Position numbers and translations under genes: made by a program
In this document: positions 33,462-41,409 of the stretch, one piece after another
How the letters are laid out: each line of letters starts with the position of its first letter
Numbering within the stretch: position 1 is the first letter of the stretch
The notes under the pieces: generated by a model
Databases searched by the model: none
What the model was told of the DNA's origin: nothing
What the model saw: the letters and a program-made list of their open reading frames with translations, nothing else
Assembly (NCBI RefSeq): GCF_000382125.1
Contig: NZ_KB907551.1
Coordinates: forward strand, 1 to 64,000
DNA length: 64,000 nt
Origin: Eudoraea adriatica DSM 19308
GTDB lineage: Bacteria; Bacteroidota; Bacteroidia; Flavobacteriales; Flavobacteriaceae
Reading direction: 5' to 3'

Positions 33462-34690
33462 ACCAACCTCGTTTTACCCGTTAACAACTCTTGCATCATC
33501 CCCTGTTTGATGGCTTGGTATTTTACTTTTTTAGATTCTAATTGCTCTATTTCTTCATCCATATCGGAAAGGATTTGAGCGATGGCTTTTTGTTCTTTGA
33601 CATCAATTGGGATAGAGCAATTAAATAGTACTAATCTACCTTTTTGAATATTAGGTAATCCACTGCCTACCCTTAGGGACATTATTGAATTTTCCATGTA
33701 CTTCAAAAAAAGATAAAGATATTGTTGATTAGCTTCTGAAGTTTTAAATTTCAAGGAATAACAATGTCCACCACTCCAAAATTTTGTTTTTAATAAATTC
33801 ACATATCCACAAGAATTTCCTCCCTCACTTATAGTAATTGTATTTTCACTTCTATTCCATTTTTCACAATATCCAGAAGGTTCAACACCTCCGTTAATAA
33901 CGGGATAGGCTCCATCTGAAGAGAGTGTATCCCTATTAAGCTGTTCTCCCTTATCAAGATTTATTATTTCCCCCAATGTCTTCTCCACCCACTCACCTGA
34001 AAAACCAGGTAAGCGTTTACCCCCTTTATATGGAGGTATGAGCAACTGCTGCATTGCCCCTTGTTTAATGGCTTTCTTTTTGGTGATGAATTTGTCTAAA
34101 CTGCTGATAAGGGCATCTACATCACTCAAGGCGGTGGCGATGGCTTCTTGTTCGGTGAGGGTTGGGGGGAGAGGGACGTAAATTGCTTTAACATCGTCCT
34201 TATATAAAGCTCCTAAAGTTGAGCTTGCATTTTTACTCTTCAGTTGACTTTGACCTCTATTAGAAATAAAATAATAGTATAAATATTCGGAATTTGATAC
34301 TTCATTCAGTTTCAACAAATATAAATTTGGTGCTACCGTTGCATATTTTGTTTTCATTTTAAACAAATACACATTCCCGATATCTCCTCTTTTCAAGAAT
34401 AACAATTCCCCTCCATAAAGAGCGGTTTTCTTTAGAAACTGATAAGATTCTTTATCTACATACCTAACGTCATTTAAATTTGAATTCTTTTCTAAATCAG
34501 TAGAACGCACATACCAAGCAAATTTTTCATAATCATATACCTTTACATTTTCGGCAACAGAAGCAAAACTTCCATTCGCATCATAATCAGTAAGTAAATC
34601 AATTAAGTCAATTACTTGGTGTAAATTCCAATCCTCAGGAATCAATCCCACTTCCGTTTGTTTATATCCTGGATTAGTCATTAATTCCAT
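33458..34690 (-). CDS. hsdS: Type I restriction enzyme, specificity (S) subunit
   Basis: A 410-residue HsdS with the usual plan: target-recognition domain 1 (~15-165; starts QTEVGLIPEDWNLHQVIDL), conserved helical spacer (LTEQEAIATALSDVDALISSLDKFI and QGAMQQLL), target-recognition domain 2 (~230-350, FSGEWVEKTLGEI) and second conserved helix (EQKAIAQILSDMDEEIEQLESKKV ... QGMMQELLTGKTRLV). Both recognition domains look complete. The target sequence cannot be read from the protein. It starts within the last codons of hsdM (10-base overlap). Confidence 0.95.
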   Translation of the reverse strand: MELMTNPGYKQTEVGLIPEDWNLHQVIDLIDLLTDYDANGSFASVAENVKVYDYEKFAWYVRSTDLEKNSNLNDVRYVDKESYQFLKKTALYGGELLFLKRGDIGNVYLFKMKTKYATVAPNLYLLKLNEVSNSEYLYYYFISNRGQSQLKSKNASSTLGALYKDDVKAIYVPLPPTLTEQEAIATALSDVDALISSLDKFITKKKAIKQGAMQQLLIPPYKGGKRLPGFSGEWVEKTLGEIINLDKGEQLNRDTLSSDGAYPVINGGVEPSGYCEKWNRSENTITISEGGNSCGYVNLLKTKFWSGGHCYSLKFKTSEANQQYLYLFLKYMENSIMSLRVGSGLPNIQKGRLVLFNCSIPIDVKEQKAIAQILSDMDEEIEQLESKKVKYQAIKQGMMQELLTGKTRLV

Positions 34691-37104
34691 ATCAATCCCA
34701 TTTTTTCCAGGTGAGCAGCTACTTTTTCTTCTAGGGTTTGGGTCTGGTTATCCAATTCACCTAAAGTATTTTCATAGCGTTCTGCCAGTTCTTTAACACG
34801 CCCAGTCAATCGCTGAGAAATGGCATCAATTTCAGTTTGTATAGCGGCTTGTAAATCTGTGAGCCATTTGTCCTCCACTACTAAGGTTCTTACTTCTGCT
34901 TCTGTGAGTTCTTTAAATTTTACTAAGGTGAGTTCATCCAACTCAGCCACTTTGGCTTTTAAGGCTTTCTTTAGACTTGCTTCTTTGGTGATTAAATCCA
35001 ATACGGTTTTAGCTAGTGCTACTGCCTCCTTTTCATCTGGATTAGTTTTGTTTGCTTGGATAAAGGCATTAATGGTGGTTTTGGTGATACTACCTTTGTC
35101 AGTGGTTGCTTCATTTAACAACCCTTCCTCGTCTTTATGTTCTTCTTCATAGCCTGTAATTTCTGCCTGTATGCCTTCTATCCTGGCTTCTATTTCTTGC
35201 ACTGCCTGTTGCTCCTCTGCCAGGTATTTATCAATCACCAATTGCTTGGGTATTAAATCACACGTCCAGCCTTTATCGGTCTCTTTACCTGACTTCTTAT
35301 TTTTCTCAATAATGCGCTTTACTGTGGCTTTCCAGCCATCTTCTACCAATAAGTATACATCATCCTTCATGGTTTCATTCCAGTAATCCAAGAGATGCTG
35401 GTACACATCGTAACGTACCATGAGTGGTTTGTTGGCATAGCGTTCCAATAAATCTTCAGCGATGGTTTTTATAAATGCCTTGGGTTTAGTATCTTCATTA
35501 ATGGCATTCATAATAGGGTGATTATGCCCTTGATATTCCTTAAATAAAGTATCTAGCTTGGCATTGTACTGCGTAAAATCAGGATGCTCATAGATGGTGC
35601 TTTTAATGACGGCCTTCTCTACATTTAGCTTAGAATAGCCTTCACGAATTTGAGTAAACAACTCCCTTCTGAGATTTGGATACACCGTCCAATACTCTTG
35701 CAAAGCATCAATATCCTTTTGTGGAATACCACCAGTTAAATGGGCATTCAGATCTTGAATATCTTCTTCTTCCTGCGTATCTATATACCTTGGAATATTT
35801 AGGTTGTACTCGTTCTTCTCAATCTCACCAAAGGGTACAAAACGGGAATATTTATCCACCTCCCATTGGTTGTTAAAAGCATCTACAATTTTGTGTAGGT
35901 CTTGCTCACGTAATCGGTTTTTAGGTCCATCTTTTATATATCCTTTGCTAGCATCTATCATAAAAATACCTTCGCGGCTATCTGCATGTTCTTTATCAAT
36001 TACAATAATACATGCTGGAATTCCCGTACCATAAAACAGGTTGGCAGGGAGTCCAATGATTCCCTTGACCCACTTGCGTTGCAGAATATTTTTACGAATC
36101 GCTGCTTCTGCATTTCCTCTAAATAATACACCATGTGGGAGGATCACTGCGCCTTTGCCTGTGCTTTTTAATGAAGAGATAATGTGTAATAAAAAGGCAT
36201 AATCACCATTCTTGTCTGGCGGAATACCATAGCCTCTAAAGCGGTTAAATTCGTCATCCCTTGGATTGATACCACTGGTCCAGTTCTTTGCAGAAAAAGG
36301 CGGATTGGCAACCACAAAATCAAAGCGTTTTAGCGTACCGTCGTTTTCTTTGAAACTCGGTGATGCAATAGTGTTACCTCCAGTAATAGCAGCTTCTGGA
36401 TAACCATGTAGCCACATATTCATAATAGCCAAGCCTTTGGTGGCTATATCTTTTTCCTGTCCATATAAGGTTAATCCCTTAGGAGCTTCTTCAGCTACTT
36501 TTAATAACAAAGAACCTGAGCCACAAGTGGGGTCATAGGCGGTATAGGAAGGCTTATCTGCTTGGTTTGCATTAATAACCTTAGCTAATATTCTCGAAAC
36601 CTCAGCAGGGGTATAAAACTGTCCTTTGCTTTTACCAGATTCCGTGGCAAAATGACGCATCAAATATTCATAGGCATCACCCAGGATATCATCATCCTCA
36701 GCACGGTTATTTTTAAAGTTAAGGCCTGGATTTTCAAATATGGCAATAAGTTTGGATAAGGTATCTACCTTTTCCTTGCCACTACCCAGTTTATCATCGT
36801 CATTGAAATCGACCAGTTCCATAGAGCCTTCCAGCCCATTGGCTGCAAAGAGTGGTCTTAAAATTTCTTTATTGATACGATCACCAATATCTGGCTGTCC
36901 CTTTAAGGCTACCATGTCTTCAAATGAAGCCCCCTTTGGAACTTCAATTAGACTCATAGGGTTGCCTGCATACTTATCTGATACATACTTTACAAAAAGC
37001 ATGGTGAGTACATAGTCCTTATATTGGGAGGCATCCATGCCGCCTCTTAACTCATCACAGCTATCCCATAGAGAGCTATATAATTCTGATTTTTTGATTG
37101 CCAT
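34681..37104 (-). CDS. hsdM: Type I restriction enzyme, DNA adenine methylase (M) subunit
   Basis: An 807-residue HsdM. N-terminal helical domain: LWDSCDELRGGMDASQYKDYVLTMLFVKYVSDKY (~12-45). Methylase core: GQFYTPAEVSRIL (~161), motif I DPTCGSGSLL (~191), LYGQEKD (~213) and catalytic motif IV NPPF (267-270). The C-terminal third (~560-790) is a long charged coiled coil with Glu/Lys heptads, longer than in E. coli-type HsdM (~530 residues), and probably contacts the S and R subunits. It starts the operon and is divergent from the methyltransferase-like gene at 37322. Confidence 0.95.
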   Translation of the reverse strand: MAIKKSELYSSLWDSCDELRGGMDASQYKDYVLTMLFVKYVSDKYAGNPMSLIEVPKGASFEDMVALKGQPDIGDRINKEILRPLFAANGLEGSMELVDFNDDDKLGSGKEKVDTLSKLIAIFENPGLNFKNNRAEDDDILGDAYEYLMRHFATESGKSKGQFYTPAEVSRILAKVINANQADKPSYTAYDPTCGSGSLLLKVAEEAPKGLTLYGQEKDIATKGLAIMNMWLHGYPEAAITGGNTIASPSFKENDGTLKRFDFVVANPPFSAKNWTSGINPRDDEFNRFRGYGIPPDKNGDYAFLLHIISSLKSTGKGAVILPHGVLFRGNAEAAIRKNILQRKWVKGIIGLPANLFYGTGIPACIIVIDKEHADSREGIFMIDASKGYIKDGPKNRLREQDLHKIVDAFNNQWEVDKYSRFVPFGEIEKNEYNLNIPRYIDTQEEEDIQDLNAHLTGGIPQKDIDALQEYWTVYPNLRRELFTQIREGYSKLNVEKAVIKSTIYEHPDFTQYNAKLDTLFKEYQGHNHPIMNAINEDTKPKAFIKTIAEDLLERYANKPLMVRYDVYQHLLDYWNETMKDDVYLLVEDGWKATVKRIIEKNKKSGKETDKGWTCDLIPKQLVIDKYLAEEQQAVQEIEARIEGIQAEITGYEEEHKDEEGLLNEATTDKGSITKTTINAFIQANKTNPDEKEAVALAKTVLDLITKEASLKKALKAKVAELDELTLVKFKELTEAEVRTLVVEDKWLTDLQAAIQTEIDAISQRLTGRVKELAERYENTLGELDNQTQTLEEKVAAHLEKMGLIWN

Positions 37105-37149
37105 TTATAGTATTTTATATCTTTGATGAAGGTAGGGCTTAAAACAAAA

Positions 37150-37173
37150 AAGAGCAACATTCCTGCCGCTCTT
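37150..37173. repeat. Hairpin element copy D (flank of the methyltransferase-like gene)
   Basis: AAGAGC-N12-GCTCTT hairpin with the loop AACATTCCTGCC. It is related to 38363-38388, where the stem is AAAGGGC/GCCCTTT and the loop AACATTTCTGCA. The stem changes are compensatory. It lies between two divergent genes, where a terminator would make no sense. Confidence 0.55.
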
Positions 37174-37321
37174 AATTTTAAATGAATTTCCTGAGAAAGA
37201 TTAAATGTATAACATGCTAATCTACATGCTTTACATATAGTTTTTATTAGATTATTTGGTTTTTCCATAATATTAGCTCCAACTTTGTAATATTAACATA
37301 GAGGAAACAATTACTCTTTAT

Positions 37322-38353
37322 ATGAATATAAAAAGCTATCTAAGGAAAAAAGGCTACAGGCCAGAATTGTCCGATGGTAAATTTGATAAATATGAAAAAG
37401 TTCTCCAAAACTATTTGAAAGATGACCGTTACTGGCAATTTTGTAGTTTAAGGGAATCAGGTGCATCTGAAAATGAGCTTTTGGAATTCATTGGTAAAGA
37501 TGAAAAATTACTAAAAATCGTGATCAGTTCACAAATACAAATTAGTATTTCAATTTTAGAAAACATAATTGATATAATTAGTAAGCGCATAGATTTTCCA
37601 AATCAAATCCTAGATCTTGGAGGTGCAGATGGATGGACCATTGACTACCTCAATAACTACTTTAATTGGGTTTGCCCATTAACAGTTATAGACCAAAATA
37701 GTAGTTGGAATCCAATAAATGATAGTATATCAATTATAAATAAGTCGTATTCAAAATTTAATGGTGAAAAGAAATTTGATTTAATTATTTCAATTTTAGG
37801 TGCTCCATTTGATCATTTAGATGAACTTTTTGAATGTATTAATAGATCTATTTCAGATAAAGGAATTGCGTTTTTAGGGTTAAGGATAGCAACAGATCAC
37901 CAGTATTTACAAGTTATAGAGAAATTGCAGAAATTGGAGCTCGGTTTTGTAGCTAAACACTGCAAAAAAATCACTGTGTTTAATGAACAAATTCCTTTCA
38001 TTCTACTAGAAAAAACAAATTCAATTTTGACTATTAATGACTCTTTAATGATAATACGTAAGGGTTTTTACAATAAAAGTGATCCAAAAAGAGAGTCCGG
38101 TATGGAAGCCAATATTTTATTAAAATTGATTGAGGATGGAAGTCAAATTGAAGTCAGTAAAGAAAATTGGGAAAATGGGGACTGGCTGGAAGTTGAGGTA
38201 ATCAATAAAAATGAAATTCTTTATAGGAAAACTTCAAATAATAGCGGAGATCTTATAATTGAATACCCTGTAAGTATTGAAGATGAGGAAAATGAAGTTC
38301 ATTATCAGCTAGAGAGAATGCACTCTGAAGATATTTGGAATAGTATTTTATAA
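37322..38353 (+). CDS. Class I methyltransferase-like protein, unknown
   Basis: A 343-residue protein with a Rossmann-type methyltransferase core. Motif I is ILDLGGADGWT (~96-106); LTVIDQNSS (motif II), KFDLIISILGAPFDHLDEL (motif IV) and an ISDKGIAFLGLRIAT strand follow. No NPP(Y/F) catalytic motif is present, so it is not a standard N6/N4 DNA methylase and may act on RNA, protein or small molecules. The C-terminal ~80 residues (EMHYQLERMHSEDIW-type end) are acidic. It is transcribed away from hsdM and is flanked by two copies of a hairpin repeat, like a cassette. Function not recognised. Confidence 0.6.
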   Translation: MNIKSYLRKKGYRPELSDGKFDKYEKVLQNYLKDDRYWQFCSLRESGASENELLEFIGKDEKLLKIVISSQIQISISILENIIDIISKRIDFPNQILDLGGADGWTIDYLNNYFNWVCPLTVIDQNSSWNPINDSISIINKSYSKFNGEKKFDLIISILGAPFDHLDELFECINRSISDKGIAFLGLRIATDHQYLQVIEKLQKLELGFVAKHCKKITVFNEQIPFILLEKTNSILTINDSLMIIRKGFYNKSDPKRESGMEANILLKLIEDGSQIEVSKENWENGDWLEVEVINKNEILYRKTSNNSGDLIIEYPVSIEDEENEVHYQLERMHSEDIWNSIL

Positions 38354-38362
38354 CAATAATAA

Positions 38363-38388
38363 AAAGGGCAACATTTCTGCAGCCCTTT
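38363..38388 (+). terminator. Hairpin element copy E, terminator of the methyltransferase-like gene
   Basis: AAAGGGC/GCCCTTT stem of 7 base pairs, loop AACATTTCTGCA, followed by AATTTT. It lies 9 bases after the stop at 38353. Sequence and loop are shared with element D at 37150-37173; similarity continues ~20 bases beyond the stem (ATGTATTTCT against ATGAATTTCC). Confidence 0.65.
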
Positions 38389-38479
38389 AATTTTATATGT
38401 ATTTCTAAAGAAACCTGAAGAAAAGTGATTACTCAAAACATTTATATTATTAGAAAAACTATCGTATTCTTATCCAACC

Positions 38480-38527
38480 ATTTGACAACTTGTCAACTAT
38501 TTAGATATCCTAATTGTATGGCTTTTT
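38480..38527. repeat. Degenerate ~48-base repeat, copy B
   Basis: ATTTGACAACTTG and CCTAATTGTATGGCTTTTT correspond to copy A (27572-27618). It lies just beyond the true end of the NERD gene. Confidence 0.5.
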
Positions 38528-38533
38528 AAAAAT

Positions 38534-39609
38534 TTAGTTCTTCATCTTAATTAGATAATTTGAAATCATTTTTACCTCAGAATCATCAAATATAGGTTCA
38601 AAAGAATCTATATAGCTATTTAACTCCTTCAATTTTTTTATAGTAACAAACTTGATTTCTCCCTTCGGCTTGTTATTGATCATCGCCACAATATTCTTGA
38701 TGGTATTTTCTTATCCCCCCAATGATGACTTTTTAGAATATGGCTTGCACCTTGCTCGCTACTATTAAGAATGACAAAAAGAGCATAACTGCTGCGACGT
38801 ATTTGACTTATTGGAGATCTCATATCCAAACGAGCAATAGATTCCTTGCTCCAGTTTTTGGTCTCTATATTAAAGATCCCAGCATTGGTGACTAAAAGAT
38901 GATCTATTTGAATACTAAAGATGCGGTCATTTTCCTTTTTGTTATAAATAGGTTTATTGAAGCCAAGTGAAAAGTCATTAAAAAGCACATAGCTATCTGA
39001 TAATTTTTCTAATTCTTTCTGGATTAAATTTTCACCAATTGCTCCTGCAATTAAGGGATTTAGATCCGTAACTACATTCATTACATATTCGAGCACAATA
39101 AACTTGGATTCGCAACGGCTTGAAATAATGGATTGCCTATTTGCTGCAAGTGCATTTATCTCTTCCTTTATTGCATTCAAGCTTTTTCTTGATTTGTTAG
39201 TCTGAATTCTTATGATAAGATTAAAACTCTTTTCTAGTATAAACTTTACCCCTAATAAGAATTGGAGTTGGTACCAGTAGGCCAATTCCATGATAGCATT
39301 ATTGGCCTGGATAGATGAGAGCCTTTCGCACTTCTGTCTTAGCTTGCTTATTCTGCCCTTGAGTTTTGTTTCCGCCTTATTATTTAACGTATCGTAATTT
39401 CGTTGGAGGATAGTGCCCTTTACTTCGAGTACCTCTAGTTCCAGATCAAAATCATGTTCAATTTTAAAGAGAATTTCTTCTTTTTCGTTCTCGTAGTTCT
39501 TAACGAAATTATTAAGATCACCTGTAGAATTAAATCTACTAATTCCCTTTTCATCTAAGGTTCTTCGTATCTGTTTTAAGGTGTCTATTTGTCCGTAGAC
39601 TAAGGCCAT
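38534..39609 (-). pseudogene. NERD-domain protein gene with a frameshift near the 3' end
   Basis: The intact frame (38680-39609) encodes 309 residues: a long helical N-terminal half (~1-175), then a nuclease-related domain (NERD), with IGENLIQKELEKLSDSYVLFNDF, IQIDHLLVTNAGIFNIETKNW (D-x-ETK core) and SHHWGDKK. It then ends abruptly as IPSRILWR. In another minus-strand frame the expected continuation is present: IKNIVAMINNKPKGEIKF up to NYLIKMKN and a stop at 38534. One missing A in the run after GATAAG (near 38713) would restore one frame. It may be a pseudogene, a phase-variable gene or a sequencing error. Catalytic residues lie before the break. Confidence 0.7.
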
Positions 39610-39712
39610 AAAGAAGTAATTTACTATATCAAAAATTAACCGTTGTAAAAAAGCTTAAGGCTGGCTTATCTGTTGTTCAATTAGCAAGATGCTCACCTTA
39701 GTGCGGGAAATT

Positions 39713-39753
39713 ATTTGACAATTTAATCGGGTTTCGAATCGTATATCTTATTT
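39713..39753. repeat. Degenerate repeat, copy C
   Basis: ATTTGACAA and TTTAATCGGGTTTCGAATCG match both halves of copies A and B, with a ~9-base deletion between. It overlaps the end of the zinc-ribbon gene. Confidence 0.4.
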
Positions 39754-40152
39754 GTTATCATTTCTAATTTTTTCTAATGCCTTTTTCGTTGATTCCCAAT
39801 ATTTCACTTCACGTTTATTAGGATCAATATGTGTGTATTCCCAAATAAGTTCATCACAAAAATGTAAAGCACCATTTATAGGATCATCCAAGGAACTAAA
39901 CTGATTGATGAGTTTTTCTGCATCATCCTTATATGAGGTTCCTAAGTTAGAAAAACCAAAAAGTGGTGGGTCAATTTTAATATCAAGAATCAATACTATC
40001 TTACCACATTTGGGACATATTAAATCTACAATTTTGGATTGCACATCCATATAGGATTCATCTGACTTTCCTTCCCAACCACAATCACAAGTGAGCACTA
40101 ATGTTGCTTCCTGCTTCGTAAATTCTTTATAAGTCATGTGTTTGGCAGCCAT
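39748..40152 (-). CDS. Zinc-ribbon protein downstream of mcrC, unknown
   Basis: A 134-residue protein. Residues ~24-52 form a two-part zinc ribbon (CDCGWEG ... CPKCGK). The rest is acidic and helical (DDAEKLINQFSSLDDPINGALHFCDELIWEYTH). It starts 12 bases after the mcrC stop, so it is the third gene of the McrBC operon. I do not recognise the family. A role as accessory DNA-binding or regulatory subunit of McrBC is a guess from position. Confidence 0.6.
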   Translation of the reverse strand: MAAKHMTYKEFTKQEATLVLTCDCGWEGKSDESYMDVQSKIVDLICPKCGKIVLILDIKIDPPLFGFSNLGTSYKDDAEKLINQFSSLDDPINGALHFCDELIWEYTHIDPNKREVKYWESTKKALEKIRNDNK

Positions 40153-40164
40153 GCTAAAAAGTGT

Positions 40165-41409
40165 TTAATTGTCTAAAAGATCCATCACTTTCTCCCCTAT
40201 AGTGTCATCTAATTGCCCTGTTTCAGCATCTATAACTGAAACAAATCCCATCTTACAATAATGATTTATTTCATCTAAGCTTCCCTCAATGTTCGCGTAA
40301 TCATCGGTTTTATATTTAAAAAAACTATTATTTATTGTTTCTCCTGGATATAATAACAAAGCTTTTTCAGCATTCCAGAAACGGCAGTAGGCATACATTT
40401 GACGCAAGTCATGGATAGAGGCCGCACTGTTAGTAGGACGCTTCCACTTGGTATCAATTATATAGGTTTTAGCCCCCCTACATAAGACAATATCTGGCCT
40501 TAGAGAGTTATATCCCCAGAATGGCTTTTGATCATGAGCGGTAACCTCTATGCCAGTACCCTCACTGGCTTTTCTTAGCATTTTAAAAACATATTCTTCC
40601 CAGAGCGCATTCATGTCAAATAATAGAGAAAGCATTTTTCGCTTACCTGAGATAATATCGGGCGAGTAATTCAGGATAATCAAACGTGCCAACTCTATAG
40701 CATAGGTATATCCTTTGGATTTTCGATCCAAATGAATCTTTTGAAGGAGGTCTTCCGTTATTTTTCTTGGAGTCAATTCTGGAAAGGCAAATTCAATACG
40801 TTTGCAGTGATCATATAGTCTCGTGCCTCGGGTAAACTGATCCACAATTTGAAGGGCCACTAACAAAACTTCATGGATTAAATGATTGGAATCATATACC
40901 TGGTGGGTAGTGAAGAACCGCTCTTTATGAACTAGATTTTTTTGGATCTGCCCAGCAAACTCTAGTTTGCCCTTTAAGGCCCTTACATTATTAGTGCGTT
41001 TGCGATATTGCTTAATAAGACCTCGGCGAATCAGGCCTTCAATCTCCAAGAGGTAAAGTTCAAAATAGACCTCTAATAAATTTAAATGTTGCCGTTTAAC
41101 TCGAGCAGGTCCCGAAGAAGATGCTTTAAGCTTTCCACAGGCCTTAAGCATTCCCAGCAGTACTCCCTTCCACCTATTACTGTCATCATTCTTGTCTGCT
41201 TTGGGATTTATTTCAATACTAAGGCCATCTACCTGGATAACACCAACATATTGATTGAACTTTATTCCTTTTGCAATAGGCTGAAAATACTTGCCTTCAT
41301 GAAGATCATTTAATTTTAATAGTGCATCCAGATGGCTTTGGGTAAATCCCTGCTCTCCTACTTTCAGGCGCTCATGCTCAAAGACCGATATTTTTTTAAA
41401 CGCCTTCAA
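40165..41409 (-). CDS. mcrC: McrC-like nuclease subunit
   Basis: A 414-residue McrC: the endonuclease partner of McrB in modification-dependent restriction. The N-terminal domain begins with the family-typical KKISVFEHERLKVGEQGF. The middle has the RALKGKLEF segment. The C-terminal PD-(D/E)XK nuclease shows LRPDIVLCRGAKTYIIDTKWK (Asp306, Asp319, Lys321) and a following QMYAYCRFW helix. It overlaps mcrB by 4 bases. All catalytic residues are present. Confidence 0.92.
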   Translation of the reverse strand: MKAFKKISVFEHERLKVGEQGFTQSHLDALLKLNDLHEGKYFQPIAKGIKFNQYVGVIQVDGLSIEINPKADKNDDSNRWKGVLLGMLKACGKLKASSSGPARVKRQHLNLLEVYFELYLLEIEGLIRRGLIKQYRKRTNNVRALKGKLEFAGQIQKNLVHKERFFTTHQVYDSNHLIHEVLLVALQIVDQFTRGTRLYDHCKRIEFAFPELTPRKITEDLLQKIHLDRKSKGYTYAIELARLIILNYSPDIISGKRKMLSLLFDMNALWEEYVFKMLRKASEGTGIEVTAHDQKPFWGYNSLRPDIVLCRGAKTYIIDTKWKRPTNSAASIHDLRQMYAYCRFWNAEKALLLYPGETINNSFFKYKTDDYANIEGSLDEINHYCKMGFVSVIDAETGQLDDTIGEKVMDLLDN

